A stretch of 64,000 bases of DNA, taken from positions 124,001 through 188,000 of the forward strand of contig JAVTVJ010001228.1 of assembly GCA_034509425.1 (NCBI GenBank). Direction: 5' to 3'. Positions 21,881 to 32,809 of the stretch are shown here, one piece after another (position 1 is the first letter of the stretch; every line of letters starts with the position of its first letter). The notes below the pieces were generated by a model, which was not told where the DNA came from, did not search any database, and saw nothing but the letters and a program-made list of their open reading frames with translations. Source of the DNA: Eopsaltria australis. Its lineage: Eukaryota; Chordata; Aves; Passeriformes; Petroicidae. Both the position numbers and the translations under genes were made by a program.

Positions 21881-22712
21881 GGATACCCGGGAAAGGCAGT
21901 GCAGGGGGTGTTGGTGAGGGATAAGGGGATGCAGGAGGTTCCCAGTACCCAGGAATGGGTTGTGGGGGAGCAGGATCTGGGAAATGGCAGCGGCTACCAG
22001 GAAGGGTTCAGGATGGAATGGGACAGGCTGGGATGGACTGGGACAGACTGGGATAGGCTGAGATACACTGGGACCAGGACCAGAACCCACTGGGACCCGA
22101 ACTGGGGCAACAGAGATCATACTGGGGCTCATTGCAACCACATTGAGGGCTACTGGGAGACACTGGAAGCATGCTGAAGGCAACTGGGATGTACTGGGAC
22201 AGACTGGCAGTGATTGGGATCTTATTGGAAGTCACCAAAACTGCAGTTGGAGTGAATAGGAACAACTGGGTCAATGTGGGAGCCTACTGGGATCATACTG
22301 GGACTGACAGGGTCGTATCTCGACTGACTGAAATAATACTGGGAGTATCTAGCAGTGACTGGGATCATACTGGGGATGACAGAGACTAAACTGGATTCAA
22401 ATTGGGAGTGTCCAGAAGTTACTGGGATCACTTTGAGGGTGACTAGACTCATATTGGGATCATACTGGGAGCAACTGGGATCTCAATGGGGGCAAATGTC
22501 ATCATGGAGGGACTGACTGGGAGGGACTGGGTTCATACTGGAATTGACTGGGACCATACTGGACTCCTACTGAGAGTGACTCAGAGTGAAAGGAATCCTA
22601 CTGGGCGTGACTGGGAGCAACTGGGACCATGTTGGGGGCAGCTGAGTAAGTAACAAGTAACTGGGAGTGCAAGTAACTGGGAGTGCCTGGGAACACAGTG
22701 GAAGTGACTGGG
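21880..22712 (+). repeat. ACTGGGA minisatellite, left part
   Basis: Degenerate tandem array of about 12-20 bp units containing ACTGGGA with CATACTGGGAG and GACTGGGATC variants. It continues at 23,625-24,480 after an inserted LTR. Related CACTGGGAGGGACTGG repeats lie at 45,590-45,860 in the class II beta intron. Short open frames inside are repeat products. Confidence 0.85.
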
Positions 22713-23624
22713 TGTTGGAGTTTGGATCTAGTTTTTTTTTGTATCCCTTCAGGAATTTTTTCTCCCATACGTTGCTCTGGGACTAATGGCTGAGTACTCA
22801 AGAGAACAAAAGCACATGCCTAGAGCCTTTCCCTTGGCAGGGCGGGGCAGAATCCGTCTCATGGAAGCAGGGCCTGACAACCGAGATTTTGGAGACTGAA
22901 AAAGCAAGGGTGGGGGGGCGGCGGTCTCTTGCTTGGGACCCTCAGAGCCGGACGGTTGGAGCTGCTGCCTGCTGAACCCACGACCACTGAGAAGCCAGCA
23001 CGGAGCTGCCGGTCTATCCGCTGTGAGTTTTTGCATCTGCCCCATCGGGAGCTGACCTTCCTGCCACCAGCCTGTCTCTCCCCCGCTCCTCAGCAGCAGC
23101 TCAGGGTTTTTGCTACACTGCAACTGGTTTCCCCCTGCACGCCTGGGCCTCCTGCCGTCCCAGCTCACTGTGCCCGAGGATCCTGCTGCGGCACAGATAC
23201 CAGCAGCCCCCGAGAGTCTTTGAAACAAAGGCTCTCCATCCTTCCCTGCCTTGGGCAGCCGCCATTGCCGTGTGCTACCTGAGCTCACGCCGGAGCGCCC
23301 CCTGCAGCTGCAAAGGAGCCACTGAACCCGGAGCGCCCCCTGCAGGCTATGACTGGAACTGCACCAAAGGGAAAAGGTGACTGAAGCCAAGCAGCCTGCC
23401 ACTGGGTTTCTGGTTCTGTTTGTGGGATAACGCCATAGCTGTTGTTATTTGTTAGCTTTGTTTTAGATATTAGTAAAGAACTGTTATTCCTATTCCCAAA
23501 TCTTTGCCTGAGAGCCTCTTGATTTCAAATTTATAATAATTTTGAGAGAGAGGGGTTACAGTTTCCCATTCCAAGGGAGGCCCCTGCCTTCCTTAACAGT
23601 CACCTGTCTTTCAAACCAAGACAC
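22713..23624 (+). mobile_element. Solo LTR inserted in the minisatellite
   Basis: A 912 bp unit beginning TGTTGGAGTTTGG and ending CCAAGACA, with CTGGG on both sides (22,708-22,712 and 23,625-23,629; ACTGGG if the shared A is counted), as expected for a retroviral insertion with target-site duplication. It interrupts the ACTGGGA array, which resumes on the other side. It contains a direct GAGCGCCCCCTGCA duplication (23,292 and 23,330) and AT-rich 3' sequence. No internal retroviral genes, hence solo LTR. The duplication signal is weakened because the host repeat itself contains ACTGGG. Confidence 0.65.
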
Positions 23625-24480
23625 TGGGACCATACTGGAATCATACTGGCAGTGACTGTAAGTGACCAGGATCACACTGGGAGTGACTGGAACCATACAG
23701 GGAGCGACAGGGAGCCACTAGGACTATACTGGGAGCCAACTGGGGATACACTGGGAGTAACTGGAAGTACCAGGTGTGACTGGGAGAACAATTAGAGAAA
23801 CTGGTTGTACTGGGAGGCTGTACTGAAGGCTACTGGGAGCAGAACTGGGGACACTGGGATCATACTGTAAGCATGGAAGTAACTGGGAGTTATTGGGATC
23901 GTGCTGGAGGCAACTGAAACCTTACTTCGGCAAGTGAATGTGACTGGGAATGAGTACAAGCATGCTGAGGTCAACTGGGATATACTGGGAGAATCTGCAA
24001 TCATTCTGGGACCAACTGGGACCACCCTGGGGGTAACTGGGAGTGGCTGGGACCAACTGGGATCATGCTGGAATCTACTGCAAGCAACCGGGAGTATTGC
24101 ACTGAGGGCAACAGGGATGTATTGCAAGAGAGCAGGAGTGACTGGGAACATCCTGGGAGTGATTGGGAGCTTGTTGCAGGTGACTGGGATATACTGGGAG
24201 AGACAGGAATTGACAGGGATCATACAGGAAGGTACTGGAATAATTCTGTCAGTATCTGAGAATGACTGGGGTCCTACTGGAATCATACTGGGAGTGAGTG
24301 GAACCATCCTGGGTAACTGGGAGCAACTGGGACCATGTGGGGAGCAAATGGCATCCTACAGAGAGGGACTGGGAGTGACCGGGTTCAAACTGGAAGTGAC
24401 TTGGACCATCCAGGGAGAGTCTGAGCCCATAATGGGATCACACTGGCTGTGACTGGGAGTGACTGGGCTCTACTGAGATC
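23625..24480 (+). repeat. ACTGGGA minisatellite, right part
   Basis: Continuation of the degenerate ACTGGGA/CATACTGGGA array, ending where the 3' UTR of zinc-finger gene 2 begins. Confidence 0.85.
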
Positions 24481-24655
24481 CCACCCCAGGCACCGTCAGG
24501 GGCAACACAGACCCAGCCTGGGCACAGGGAGGGAATTTATTCCCAACCAAATCACAGGAGCACAAGGACAAGGGAAAGAAATCTCTCCAACACCTTCCCC
24601 CACACAACAGGGATCACCCAGAATGGGAGTCACCAGGGCTCTGCCCAAGGTGGGT
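24480..24655 (-). terminator. 3' UTR and poly(A) signal of zinc-finger gene 2
   Basis: On the minus strand, GGGAATAAATTCCC (about 24,532-24,545) contains AATAAA. The same segment follows zinc-finger gene 4 at 47,517-47,530. The stretch is homologous to 47,480-47,640 and is separated from the coding exon by the 2.2 kb insertion. Confidence 0.6.
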
Positions 24656-26836
24656 GTTGTGGTTTAGAGGTTTGGGGATTAAAATTAGGTATGAACATTA
24701 ATTTTGTAGTCTAGATTATTTGATTTTATTGAGAGATAAGGATTAATAGTAGGCAAAAGCAGGTTTATACTTTAAGGAATACAAAAAGGAATTTTATTAA
24801 CAGATTTAAAATAGGAATAATTATCAGGCATTAACACTAAACTCTTTAGAACACTTTTTTCCCCTCCCCACCTTTCTTATTTTCTTTCTTGCTGACCACA
24901 TAAAAGGTAATACTTCAATTTATAGTTAATCCACCACCTCTGGAACAAAACAGTTTTCCTAATTTATGTAGAGAGAGAAGCTTTCTTTTGTTTTATCATG
25001 TTGACTCCCATAGGAAACACAGTTTCTATGGTTATTAGCTTTATAGTAAGCAATTTTCTCTTTGAAGGGAGGCATTTGCTTTTTTAGACTTCTTCCCATT
25101 TCAGTAGCTTTCCCAGGGCTACACCAATGGACATATGATGGTCATTGAGGTGCTCTTTTGAGAGCAAATGTTTCGATTACAGTGACAATGACATCCCCTT
25201 ACTTTATCATCAGCAACACAAGTCTTCTTCTACTGTTTTCCTGGGGCGAGGAAAAAAAAAATACACAAAAGTCTTAGTCTACTGCTTATAACTTAGAACA
25301 TTACATTCCCTTTTTCTCACCTCTTTTAGACTATTATTCATATATTACAGGGTGTATTACACCTAACTTTATCAACATGCTTTTACAAAAGAACTTTCAG
25401 CATTTAAAGCACTCCTCATCTCTTCTTTCTTTGAAAAATAAGCTTAGTTATAGTTATTAACTTAGTCTTTATGTCGTACCTTTTGTAGGTGCCTTTATTT
25501 TTATGCTCTTTCTGTGTGAGAAGGAGAAATGAATGTTCTCAAAGTCTCATTTTGATATTAGAAAGTGATGCCTGAAGGATTTTTTCTGCTTTTCTCCTGA
25601 ATATTTCTTAAACTGTTCCCTATATTCACAAGTATTAGCATGCATACTTGTGATGTTTGAGGTGATAGTTTAGCCTGGTTTCATGGTGTTTAGCAGGCTG
25701 GTAGACTAAACTCCCCTGAAGCCACATAGAGTTAGAAGACCAAACACCCTGTTTTCATGAGCCCTCAAGGTCTCCTAGTAGGATAGATTTTGTAAATTAG
25801 AAGTTAGCCCACCCAGGACCCTTATTGGGCCCTCCTGGTAGATATGCTAATGTGTAGAGTCTTTAATTATATACTCGATTGGGGGGACGGGGCTTTTTGC
25901 AGCGTGTTCTACCTGGACGGCAGAAGCCATCGAACGGGATCCTATTAAAATACCGAGGTAAACAACCCCCAACACTTTCACCGTGTCTGAGCCTTTATTT
26001 CCTAAGACCAGAAAAAGGCATCAAAAGAAACAGTAAATTCGTCTTCTGGCTGGGTGCTGGTCCCATGGCTTTCGCCTGCGTGGTTTGAGTGTTGTTAAGT
26101 CCGTGCCTGAACTGAAGGAAAAGAGCCCATCCATGCCGGCTCCCATCCAAGCCGTGTTTGAATCTCAGGGGCTCAGCGGGGCCGCGTCCGTGCTGCAGGG
26201 GGGCTGGTTTAAACCCCCTTCCGTGTCAGAGTGTGCATAGGGGCCACCCGGCGGGAGCTGCAACCGAACTGCGGGAGGGTCTCAATCCGAGTCCTTTCTC
26301 CCTCCCGCGCAGAGTTGCAAAGAGTAAAAGAAGCTACACCCGACCTGCGGGAGGGGCTCAGTCTGAGCTCCTGTCTCTCTCCCATGCTGAGTTTGCTGCA
26401 GAACTAACCAGGCGAGGCACTCCCGAGGTCCACAGGGCCCGACCCCAAACTCTCTTCCCGCTGGGCCGTGCTGCGGAGATGGGGGGAATCCAGCCTGGCC
26501 CAGGCTAGGCAGACAGAGTTGGCCAAGTTCTTTAGCCAAAGACAGCAAGATGAAACAGTTTAAGTTTTCTCTCTCTCTCCTCCCCCTCCCCCCCACACCA
26601 TGCGGGCCAGCAGCCCCAGACCATGTGGTCTGGGAGAGACCTTACCCAGTCGGTGTGGAGGGGAGGAGAGCGGCGTCTTTCCTCTGTGAGCCGGAAGCCT
26701 GAAAGAGAGCTTCTTGAGGTGTTTTCATGGTTTTATGAGTTTTTTAGGTAGGCGGAGTTGATGCTGGCTACCTCATTTCCGACTCCACCTCCTCTTTCTA
26801 CACCGGGAATTTTTAAACAGCAATTACCACATGACA
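24656..26836 (+). mobile_element. LTR-type insertion splitting the zinc-finger 2 3' UTR
   Basis: About 2.18 kb with no counterpart at the other zinc-finger loci. Left flank TGCCCAAGGTGGG and right flank TGTGTTACTGGGG are the two halves of a segment continuous at 42,935-42,970 and 47,630-47,650. It starts TGTTGTGG. The first 1.2 kb is AT-rich; ATTATATACTCG near 25,868 and CTATTAAAATACC near 25,945 look like TATA and poly(A) signals of a plus-strand LTR. A GC-rich stretch follows (26,150-26,650) with no domain. Possible imperfect target duplication TGGGT/TGTGT. Family not recognised. Confidence 0.5.
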
Positions 26837-26938
26837 ATGTGTTACTGGGGATCATCCAACGCGGATCCTCCCATGGGGGATGGAGCTGGAGCAGTGCACA
26901 AAGCTCTTCCTACACTCAGGACACTCACAGGGCTTCCC

Positions 26939-27706
26939 TTACTGGTGCCTCCGTTGGTGTTTGGTTAAGTCTGAGCACCACGAGAATCTCTTCCCACACT
27001 GGGGACACTCATAGGGCCTCTCCCCGGTGTGGATGCGCCGGTGCCGGACAAGGGCAGAGTTGCGTTTGAAGCCCTTCCCGCAGTCAAGGCAGTGGAAGGG
27101 CCTCTCCTCTCTGTGAATCCGCTGATGCACAAGGAGATCGGAGCTGGTCTGAAACCTCTTCCCACACTCAGGACACTCATAGGGCCTCTCCCCAGTGTGG
27201 ATGAGTTGATGTTTGCTCAGGTGAGAGCTCCGCTGGAAGCTCTTCCCACATTCCCCACACTCATGGGGCCGTTCCCCAGTGTGGATCCTCTGGTGATGGA
27301 TCAGGCTGGATCTCTGGCTGAAGCTCTTCCCACATTCCAAGCACACGTAGGGCTTTTCCCCAGTGTGGATTCTCAGGTGATTGATCAGGCCAGAGGTGCG
27401 TCTGACACTCTTCCCACATTCCCCACACTCATAGGGCCGTTCTCCAGTGTGGATCATCTGGTGCCGGTTAAGGTAGGACCTCCATCTGAAGCTCTTCCCA
27501 CATTCCAGGCACTTGTGAGGCTTCCCCTCACCATGAGGCTTCTCCCCCAGCTCTGAGCTCTTCCTGGATCTCTGGCTGCCTTCCCTGCTCAGGGAGGGTC
27601 TTTCCTCCTTGCAGATCCCTGGGCTGGGTTTGCAGCCCCTCCTCGTGTGGGATCTCCAGGACTTTTCCTCCTCTTCCATACGACCACACCTTGGGAATGA
27701 CAAATC
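26939..27706 (-). CDS. C2H2 zinc-finger protein 2 (intact, seven fingers)
   Basis: The only intact finger exon of the family here. Acceptor CCAAACCAG precedes GATTTGTCATTCCC (27,706); the first ATG is 27,679 ([10 protein letters not shown]). A Lys/Ser/Arg-rich leader with [15 protein letters not shown] leads into seven tandem C2H2 fingers from [12 protein letters not shown] to [20 protein letters not shown], then TAA at 26,939. All Cys and His ligands are present; finger 2 has Val for the core Phe (CGKSVRRTS). Linkers are mostly TGERPY; the fifth is REERPF. Such proteins are normally nuclear DNA-binding regulators; the target is unknown. No KRAB, SCAN or BTB domain is seen. Transcription is leftward, with the 5' region at 27,720-28,500. 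The poly(A) signal lies 2.4 kb downstream beyond an inserted LTR element. Confidence 0.85.
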   Translation of the reverse strand, partial: DLSFPRCGRMEEEEKSWRSHTRRGCKPSPGICKEERPSLSREGSQRSRKSSELGEKPHGEGKPHKCLECGKSFRWRSYLNRHQMIHTGERPYECGECGKSVRRTSGLINHLRIHTGEKPYVCLECGKSFSQRSSLIHHQRIHTGERPHECGECGKSFQRSSHLSKHQLIHTGERPYECPECGKRFQTSSDLLVHQRIHREERPFHCLDCGKGFKRNSALVRHRRIHTGERPYECPQCGKRFSWCSDLTKHQRRHQ

Positions 27707-27719
27707 CTGGTTTGGGGGG

Positions 27720-28500
27720 GAAAAGCAAGGTATGAGCAATTTGGGTTGGGGGTTCCTCCTGCCCATCTCCATCCCAGGAAGTCACTAGAAATCTTGTGTC
27801 CAGAAAACCTCCAAAACATCAACATTCAGCCCAAAAGTCCCTCAAACAATCAAGAAAGAGGCCCAAAACATCAAGATTCACCCAAAACTCCCTCCAAAAT
27901 AGAAAGATTCAGCCTCCACAAAAAAGCAAAGCAACAACATTTACCCCAATAAAGCTCAGAAACACCAAGATCCACCCACCCCTCTGAAAATCCTGGATCC
28001 CCCTCCCCTGCTGGATGTGGGAGAGCAACGCTCCTGGGGCTGGGGGGAGTTCAAAGATACAGGGAATGCTGGAACCTTGTGATGGCTCCTCTTCCTGCAC
28101 ATCCTCCTCCTCCTGTGTCCCTACTCTGCCTAACACTTTCCTTGCTCCTGCTATTCCTCCTTCTTTTGCATAATCCCACCTTCTCCTCCCCCGAGCATGG
28201 TCTGACCATTTTGTTCTTCAACCCTGCTCTGCCATCCCTTCCTCTCCTCCCCCCAGGCCCAGCATTCACCCCTGGCTCCCTCAGCCCCCACATTTGTTGC
28301 ATCCCACGGGAGGAACAGGGATGGAGCAGGTCAGGCTGGGGCAGCGCTGGACTCTCGACCGCTTCCGCTCACACTCGGCCCCCACTGCAGCTGCTCCTGC
28401 CAGGACAGCGCAGGGGGGGCCCAGCCTGGGCACTCCACCCCTCCCACCTCCCCAAATTCCCATCGCGGGGGGCGCTGGGGACAAAGGTGGGGGCGCAGGT
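27720..28500 (-). other. 5' region of zinc-finger gene 2
   Basis: Intron and upstream sequence with the family landmarks, read on minus: an intron with A-rich blocks (27,790-27,980), a purine tract (plus-strand pyrimidines at 28,095-28,200) and a GC-rich promoter-like stretch (28,290-28,500). The first exon is not clearly delimited. An S-X-Y type module lies just outside at 28,538. Confidence 0.5.
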
Positions 28501-28537
28501 GGGGTCCAGATGAGGAGCTCTGGGCGCTGCGGGTCTG

Positions 28538-28583
28538 CCTGGGAACTGGGGAGTCATCAGCGCTGCGCCCTCGGATTGGCTGA
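28538..28583 (+). promoter_or_regulatory. MHC class II-like X-Y promoter module, copy 1
   Basis: X-box-like CCTGGGAACTGGGGAGTCATC followed, exactly 34 bp after its first base, by a Y box CGGATTGGCTGAG. The same spacing occurs at 45,874 and 47,125. The order X then Y points to rightward transcription. To the right lies only a short GC-rich stretch and then an ERV tail (28,680), so any gene it served is gone. Confidence 0.55.
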
Positions 28584-28679
28584 GCCCGGCCTGAGGGCTG
28601 GGGCTGCAGCAAGGGCGGACACTCCGCTCCAGGAGGGGATGTCCCGCAAACGGGGGACCCCAGGAAAGGAAGAATAGGA

Positions 28680-28892
28680 ATGTGTCTGTACAAACAGATG
28701 GTGTGAGTCTGCCAGGAGATAGGGACAGGGACTCCTACATAAGGAAGTAGCAGGATAAACCATTCATGTCAGAAAATGTTATTAATTGACACAGACTGCT
28801 GCTCAGCCAAGGTCCTGCTAAATTCCTTACCTTCGAGAAGACAAAGACTGAACAGAGCCATGGATGTCGTTTGTTATACAAAAGGGGAGAAT
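28680..28892 (+). mobile_element. Class I ERV 3' end with polypurine tract
   Basis: Matches 1,670-1,890 and 6,225-6,443 and ends in ACAAAAGGGGAGAA. It abuts zinc-finger 2 promoter sequence on the left, so the rest of this provirus is missing. Confidence 0.6.
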
Positions 28893-29215
28893 GTTGAGGT
28901 AGTTTCCACATTCTCCCAGAGGTAATGAAGGACATGGACACACAGGGGGCAATGAGGGAACTCGAGAAGGGGTCTCGACAGACAACAGGGGATCGATGGT
29001 GTTGGTGTGCTGGGAAGGGATTGGTTGAAGGGGACTGTGCAGGAATATGGTTAAGGCAAGAAGCAGCAGGAGGAAACCATGGGAGAAGAAAAGGAATGAT
29101 GGAAAATAGGAGGAAGAGATAAATACTGAGGACTGGGAGGTTTTTCAGCATCCTCATAGACCATAAAATTGCCAGCTGATCCAGACCTTTCGCATCCCCG
29201 GTTTCCAGGACAGGA
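28893..29215 (+). mobile_element. LTR between an ERV tail and an ERV head
   Basis: Begins TGTTGAGGTAG directly after the polypurine tract and is followed by gag-like sequence of the next element. It contains AGATAAATACTG near 29,119 and ATAAAAT near 29,163 as possible TATA and poly(A) elements. The arrangement tail-LTR-gag suggests two proviruses sharing one LTR. Confidence 0.45.
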
Positions 29216-29249
29216 AAAGAAGGAGGTCAGGATTTCAGGGGGTTTCTCT

Positions 29250-32200
29250 GTGCTGGGCAGTGGCAGGACCAGGCACAGAGGTGCGGGACCGAGAGCACGG
29301 GCTGGGGGCCTGTGCGGAGCTGCGTGGCCGCGGGGCAGGCGGGGCTCAGCGCCGGGCACTGCTTGACCCCAGCACCCCCCGGGCACGGCCGGCAGTGGCC
29401 CCCGGCCCCCAGGAGGCTGCGGGACGCCCCCGCCGCCTGCCCGGCCCCGTGCAGCTGCCGGCCCTGCCCGGCGTGGGGGGCCGCCTTTGGACACTGCGGC
29501 AGGACAGGGACCGGCTCTGGGATACAAGGTGTGGAAGGGAGCATGTACACAAGGAGGAGGAGGAAGGAATAGCTGGGAAATGTCGATTACTCATGGAAGG
29601 ATCAGGATTTTCTTTTAAGGATCTTGTTTGGGTCACTGGAGAAACGAGTGAATTTGCAGAAAGGTCAGCAGGTGTCACAGGATGAACACCCACAGGCACT
29701 GAGGGGAGGCTGCAGGAGTGGCAGAATAAGCCCCTGCAAGACTTGGTCACAAAGGCACAGCAGCTGAATGCAAGAAGGGAGGAGGAAAAGGCCAAGGTGA
29801 AGGCAAAGGCCATGGCAGAGTTTCTACAGCCCCTGAGGGATGAACCGCAGGGTCCAAGGGGGCCCCAGCACCCAGGGGACAGGGCCAGGCACAATCACCT
29901 GGCAGAGGCATTGCTCTCCTAGGCAGGGGAGAGCCCACCCAAACAGCCCCTGCCAAGGAATCAGGGTTCCATCTGCACACCACAAGGACACTGGAAGCAG
30001 AGACATGAGAACCCTCAAGAGCAGCAAGTCCACCCCTTGATGGACATGGATTGTTCAGGGTGTCAGAGCTCCCATTACACCAGGAACCCACCACACTGGA
30101 GCCCTTGAGAACATTCAGGGTGGCTCTGGATCGAGAGGAGGCCCTTCCTGATAGACACAGGGGCCTCTGGATCCACTCTGAATCTTAGACCTAAGGGAGG
30201 AAATTGTCAGGAAGTTCTTCGATCATTCAGGGTGTAAGGGGGAAAAATGAGCACGTGTGTTTTATTCATCCATTAATAGCAGATGTGGGAGAGATTTGAA
30301 ATGCATCAATTTCTGTTTGCTCTAATGGTGACTGTAATTTACTGGGTAAGGATTTAATTGCTAATGTAGAAATAAAAATTAATATTGTAAGAGGTGATAC
30401 AGAGCCTGATGTTGCTGTATCTCTGTGTCATTGTCTGCCAAGGCCTGTGCTGAAGTGAACCCAGAAGTGTGGGCAGCTCCAGGGAAATAGGGAAAATTAG
30501 AGATGGAGCCTCTCCAAATTACTTTGAAGCAACCAGCACAACTGGTGTCTAAAAGCAATACCCTGTTCCAAGGCAGGCAAGGAAGGGGTCACAGCCTGGG
30601 ATTGAGTCCCTGCTAAAGGCAGGGCTTTTGGAGCCTGCCATCTCTCCCTACAACATTCCTGTCCTGCCAGGCAAGAAACTGCATGGATGGACACCAGGAG
30701 GAAAGCAGAACTGCCAAGGGTTAAAAAGCACATGAACTGAGCCTCCTGCCCTGCCTCTCCCAGACAGGGAAAGAGAATTTGAATTGTGTGTGGATGTTAA
30801 ACAGGGCCATGCCAAAGGAATTCTTGTGCTAAAATGTTTAACCCAGGGGCCAGAGAGTGGCCTCATTGTCTGCACAATTGTGCAGCCAGGGTGGCTTTAA
30901 TGGCAACTGAGGCCCAAAACTGAAGGCACAAGGATCTCCTGTTGTTCAAGTCTGGCATCAGATTCAAGCTTTGAGAATAAAAAGAGCCTCTACATGGATG
31001 AGCAGTGCTCGGTTATTACAGTATGAAACTTGTTCAATGGAACAGGAGGATTTAGAATTGAGGACAGGGGAAGGGTTGAACCCAGCCTCCTGTGTGAAGG
31101 GCCCTGGACAGGGGGACTGGGAAGAAACCCATGAGTGCATTCAAGTGACAGAGCTGCAGATCTGGGCTAAGAGAGATTGAGGAGACATTCCCTGGCCTGA
31201 GGGAAAAAATGTGTATATGGAAGGGTCTGCAAGGGCAGCAGAAAGGAAATGGGTTCCAGGATATGCTGCTATCAAGGGAAGGGAATTAGAGGAAGGGGGG
31301 AGGTTACAGGCTCAGCTCAGACACAGGAGCTCTGTGCACTTGTGAGAGCCTGGCAATTATGTCAGGGAAACAGTTCACATTTTTACTGATGCTGAGTACA
31401 CACATGGCGTGGTCCATGGCTTGGGAAAACTGTGGGAGGAAAGAGATTTGCTAACCTGCACAGGAAAACCCTTCACTCGTGAAAGTTGAATTACTCACCT
31501 ATTGGAGCTGGTGAATTTACCAAGAGGGGAGGCAATGATCCACGTGAGGGGACACCAGGCAGGGTGCTCAGGGGAGCCAATTGGTCACGGACTGGCAGAG
31601 GAAGAGGCTCGGAAAGCAGCACTTTTGCCAGAAGTCTCTAAGATCCTGCCTTTAATCCCAGTGGCTCAACTGCCAGAGAAACTGTCTTTTCTTCCAGAGG
31701 AGTTGGAGATAATGAAGAAGAGTGGGGCAAAGGAGAGAGGCAAGAATTCCATTCCAAAGGACAGTAAACAAAGGATACCAAAAGCTTTGGCCCTACAAAT
31801 GGTAAAACAACTCCATGAAAGGGAGTCATTGGGGCTCTCAAGGATTGGGTGAAGCCTTCCTCAAGATGTCCTGCCTTGGCTCTTTCTCTTCTGCCCAAAT
31901 GAGCTGTTGAAGGTTGCTTGGTTTCTGCCAAAGCAAATAACCAGGTCAGAAAGAAATTTGCCAGGGCAGGGAGGCCATGGGCTGCACGTACTTTCCAACA
32001 ATCCCAGGTGGATTTTAGGGAAATGCCCCAAGTGGGAAGGCTTCAATATCTTCTGGTAATAGCATGTCACCTAACAGAAGCATTTCCAACAGCTTGAGTA
32101 ACTGCTGCATCAGTTACTAAGGTATTTTTTGGAAGTAATAACTCCAAGATATGGGACAGTTGAAGCAATAGACACAGATAGCAGAAGTATTTTTTCAGGA

Positions 32201-32807
32201 AAGATCCTTCAGGGGCTTCAAGCTGCCCTAGGAACACAATGGGACCTCCAAAACCCCTGGCAATCCCAAAGTTTGGGTTGGGTATAAAGAATGAATGGTG
32301 AAACACCTCCTGAAGCTGCTGATAGAAACCAAGATGCCATGGGTAAGGCTTTTGCAATTGGCCATGGCAAGAATAAGAGCCACACCCGGGGCAGAGATTC
32401 AATTATCTCCCTTGCAATTGGTGTTTGCAATTCCTTACCCTGGTTATTCTGCACCTGGTGTGGGGCTGGAGATAAGGGATGTCTGTTTCAAACAGTCTGA
32501 GGCCAGAATCCGGTCTCTTGTGAAATCTCTTGCACAGGAAGCTCGGCTGGCACAGAGCCTGCCTTGGCACTTTGCTGCTCACAACATGAAAGCAGGACTT
32601 TGGGTGGTGCTCCAGGAGTGCAAAGAAGCAGCACTGGTGGCCAAGTGGCATGGCCCATTGCAAGTGTCCCTGAGCACAGAAACAGGCGCCAGCAGAGCTG
32701 AACACGGGGGGACCCCTCAGCCTGGCCTCCAGGTCTCTGAAGCCCCGCAGATTTGGACTTCCCAGCTGCAGCAGGAGGATGGGAGGCCGCCACTGAGCCT
32801 GCACTGA
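29250..32807 (+). mobile_element. Class I ERV gag-pro-pol, copy B (fullest copy)
   Basis: Plus-strand gammaretrovirus-like body with many breaks. Gag-like charged region at 29,690-30,050, with a decayed nucleocapsid segment (GHWKQ) near 29,990. Protease motif FLIDTGA at 30,145-30,165. RT N-terminus at 30,555-30,690 (QYPVPRQARKG); most of the RT palm is missing before the connection region at 30,971-31,180. RNase H at 31,200-31,620 (FTDAEYTHG, VRGHQ), integrase zinc-binding remnant at 31,700-31,850, core tail and C-terminal domain at 32,290-32,807. Frame changes and stops separate these blocks. Its right part forms the left arm of a large inverted repeat. Confidence 0.75.
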
Positions 32808-32809
32808 AG

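Noticed and set aside
21880..24480. Possible CRISPR-like array
   Set aside because: Units are short, degenerate and without spacers; the setting is vertebrate. It is a minisatellite.
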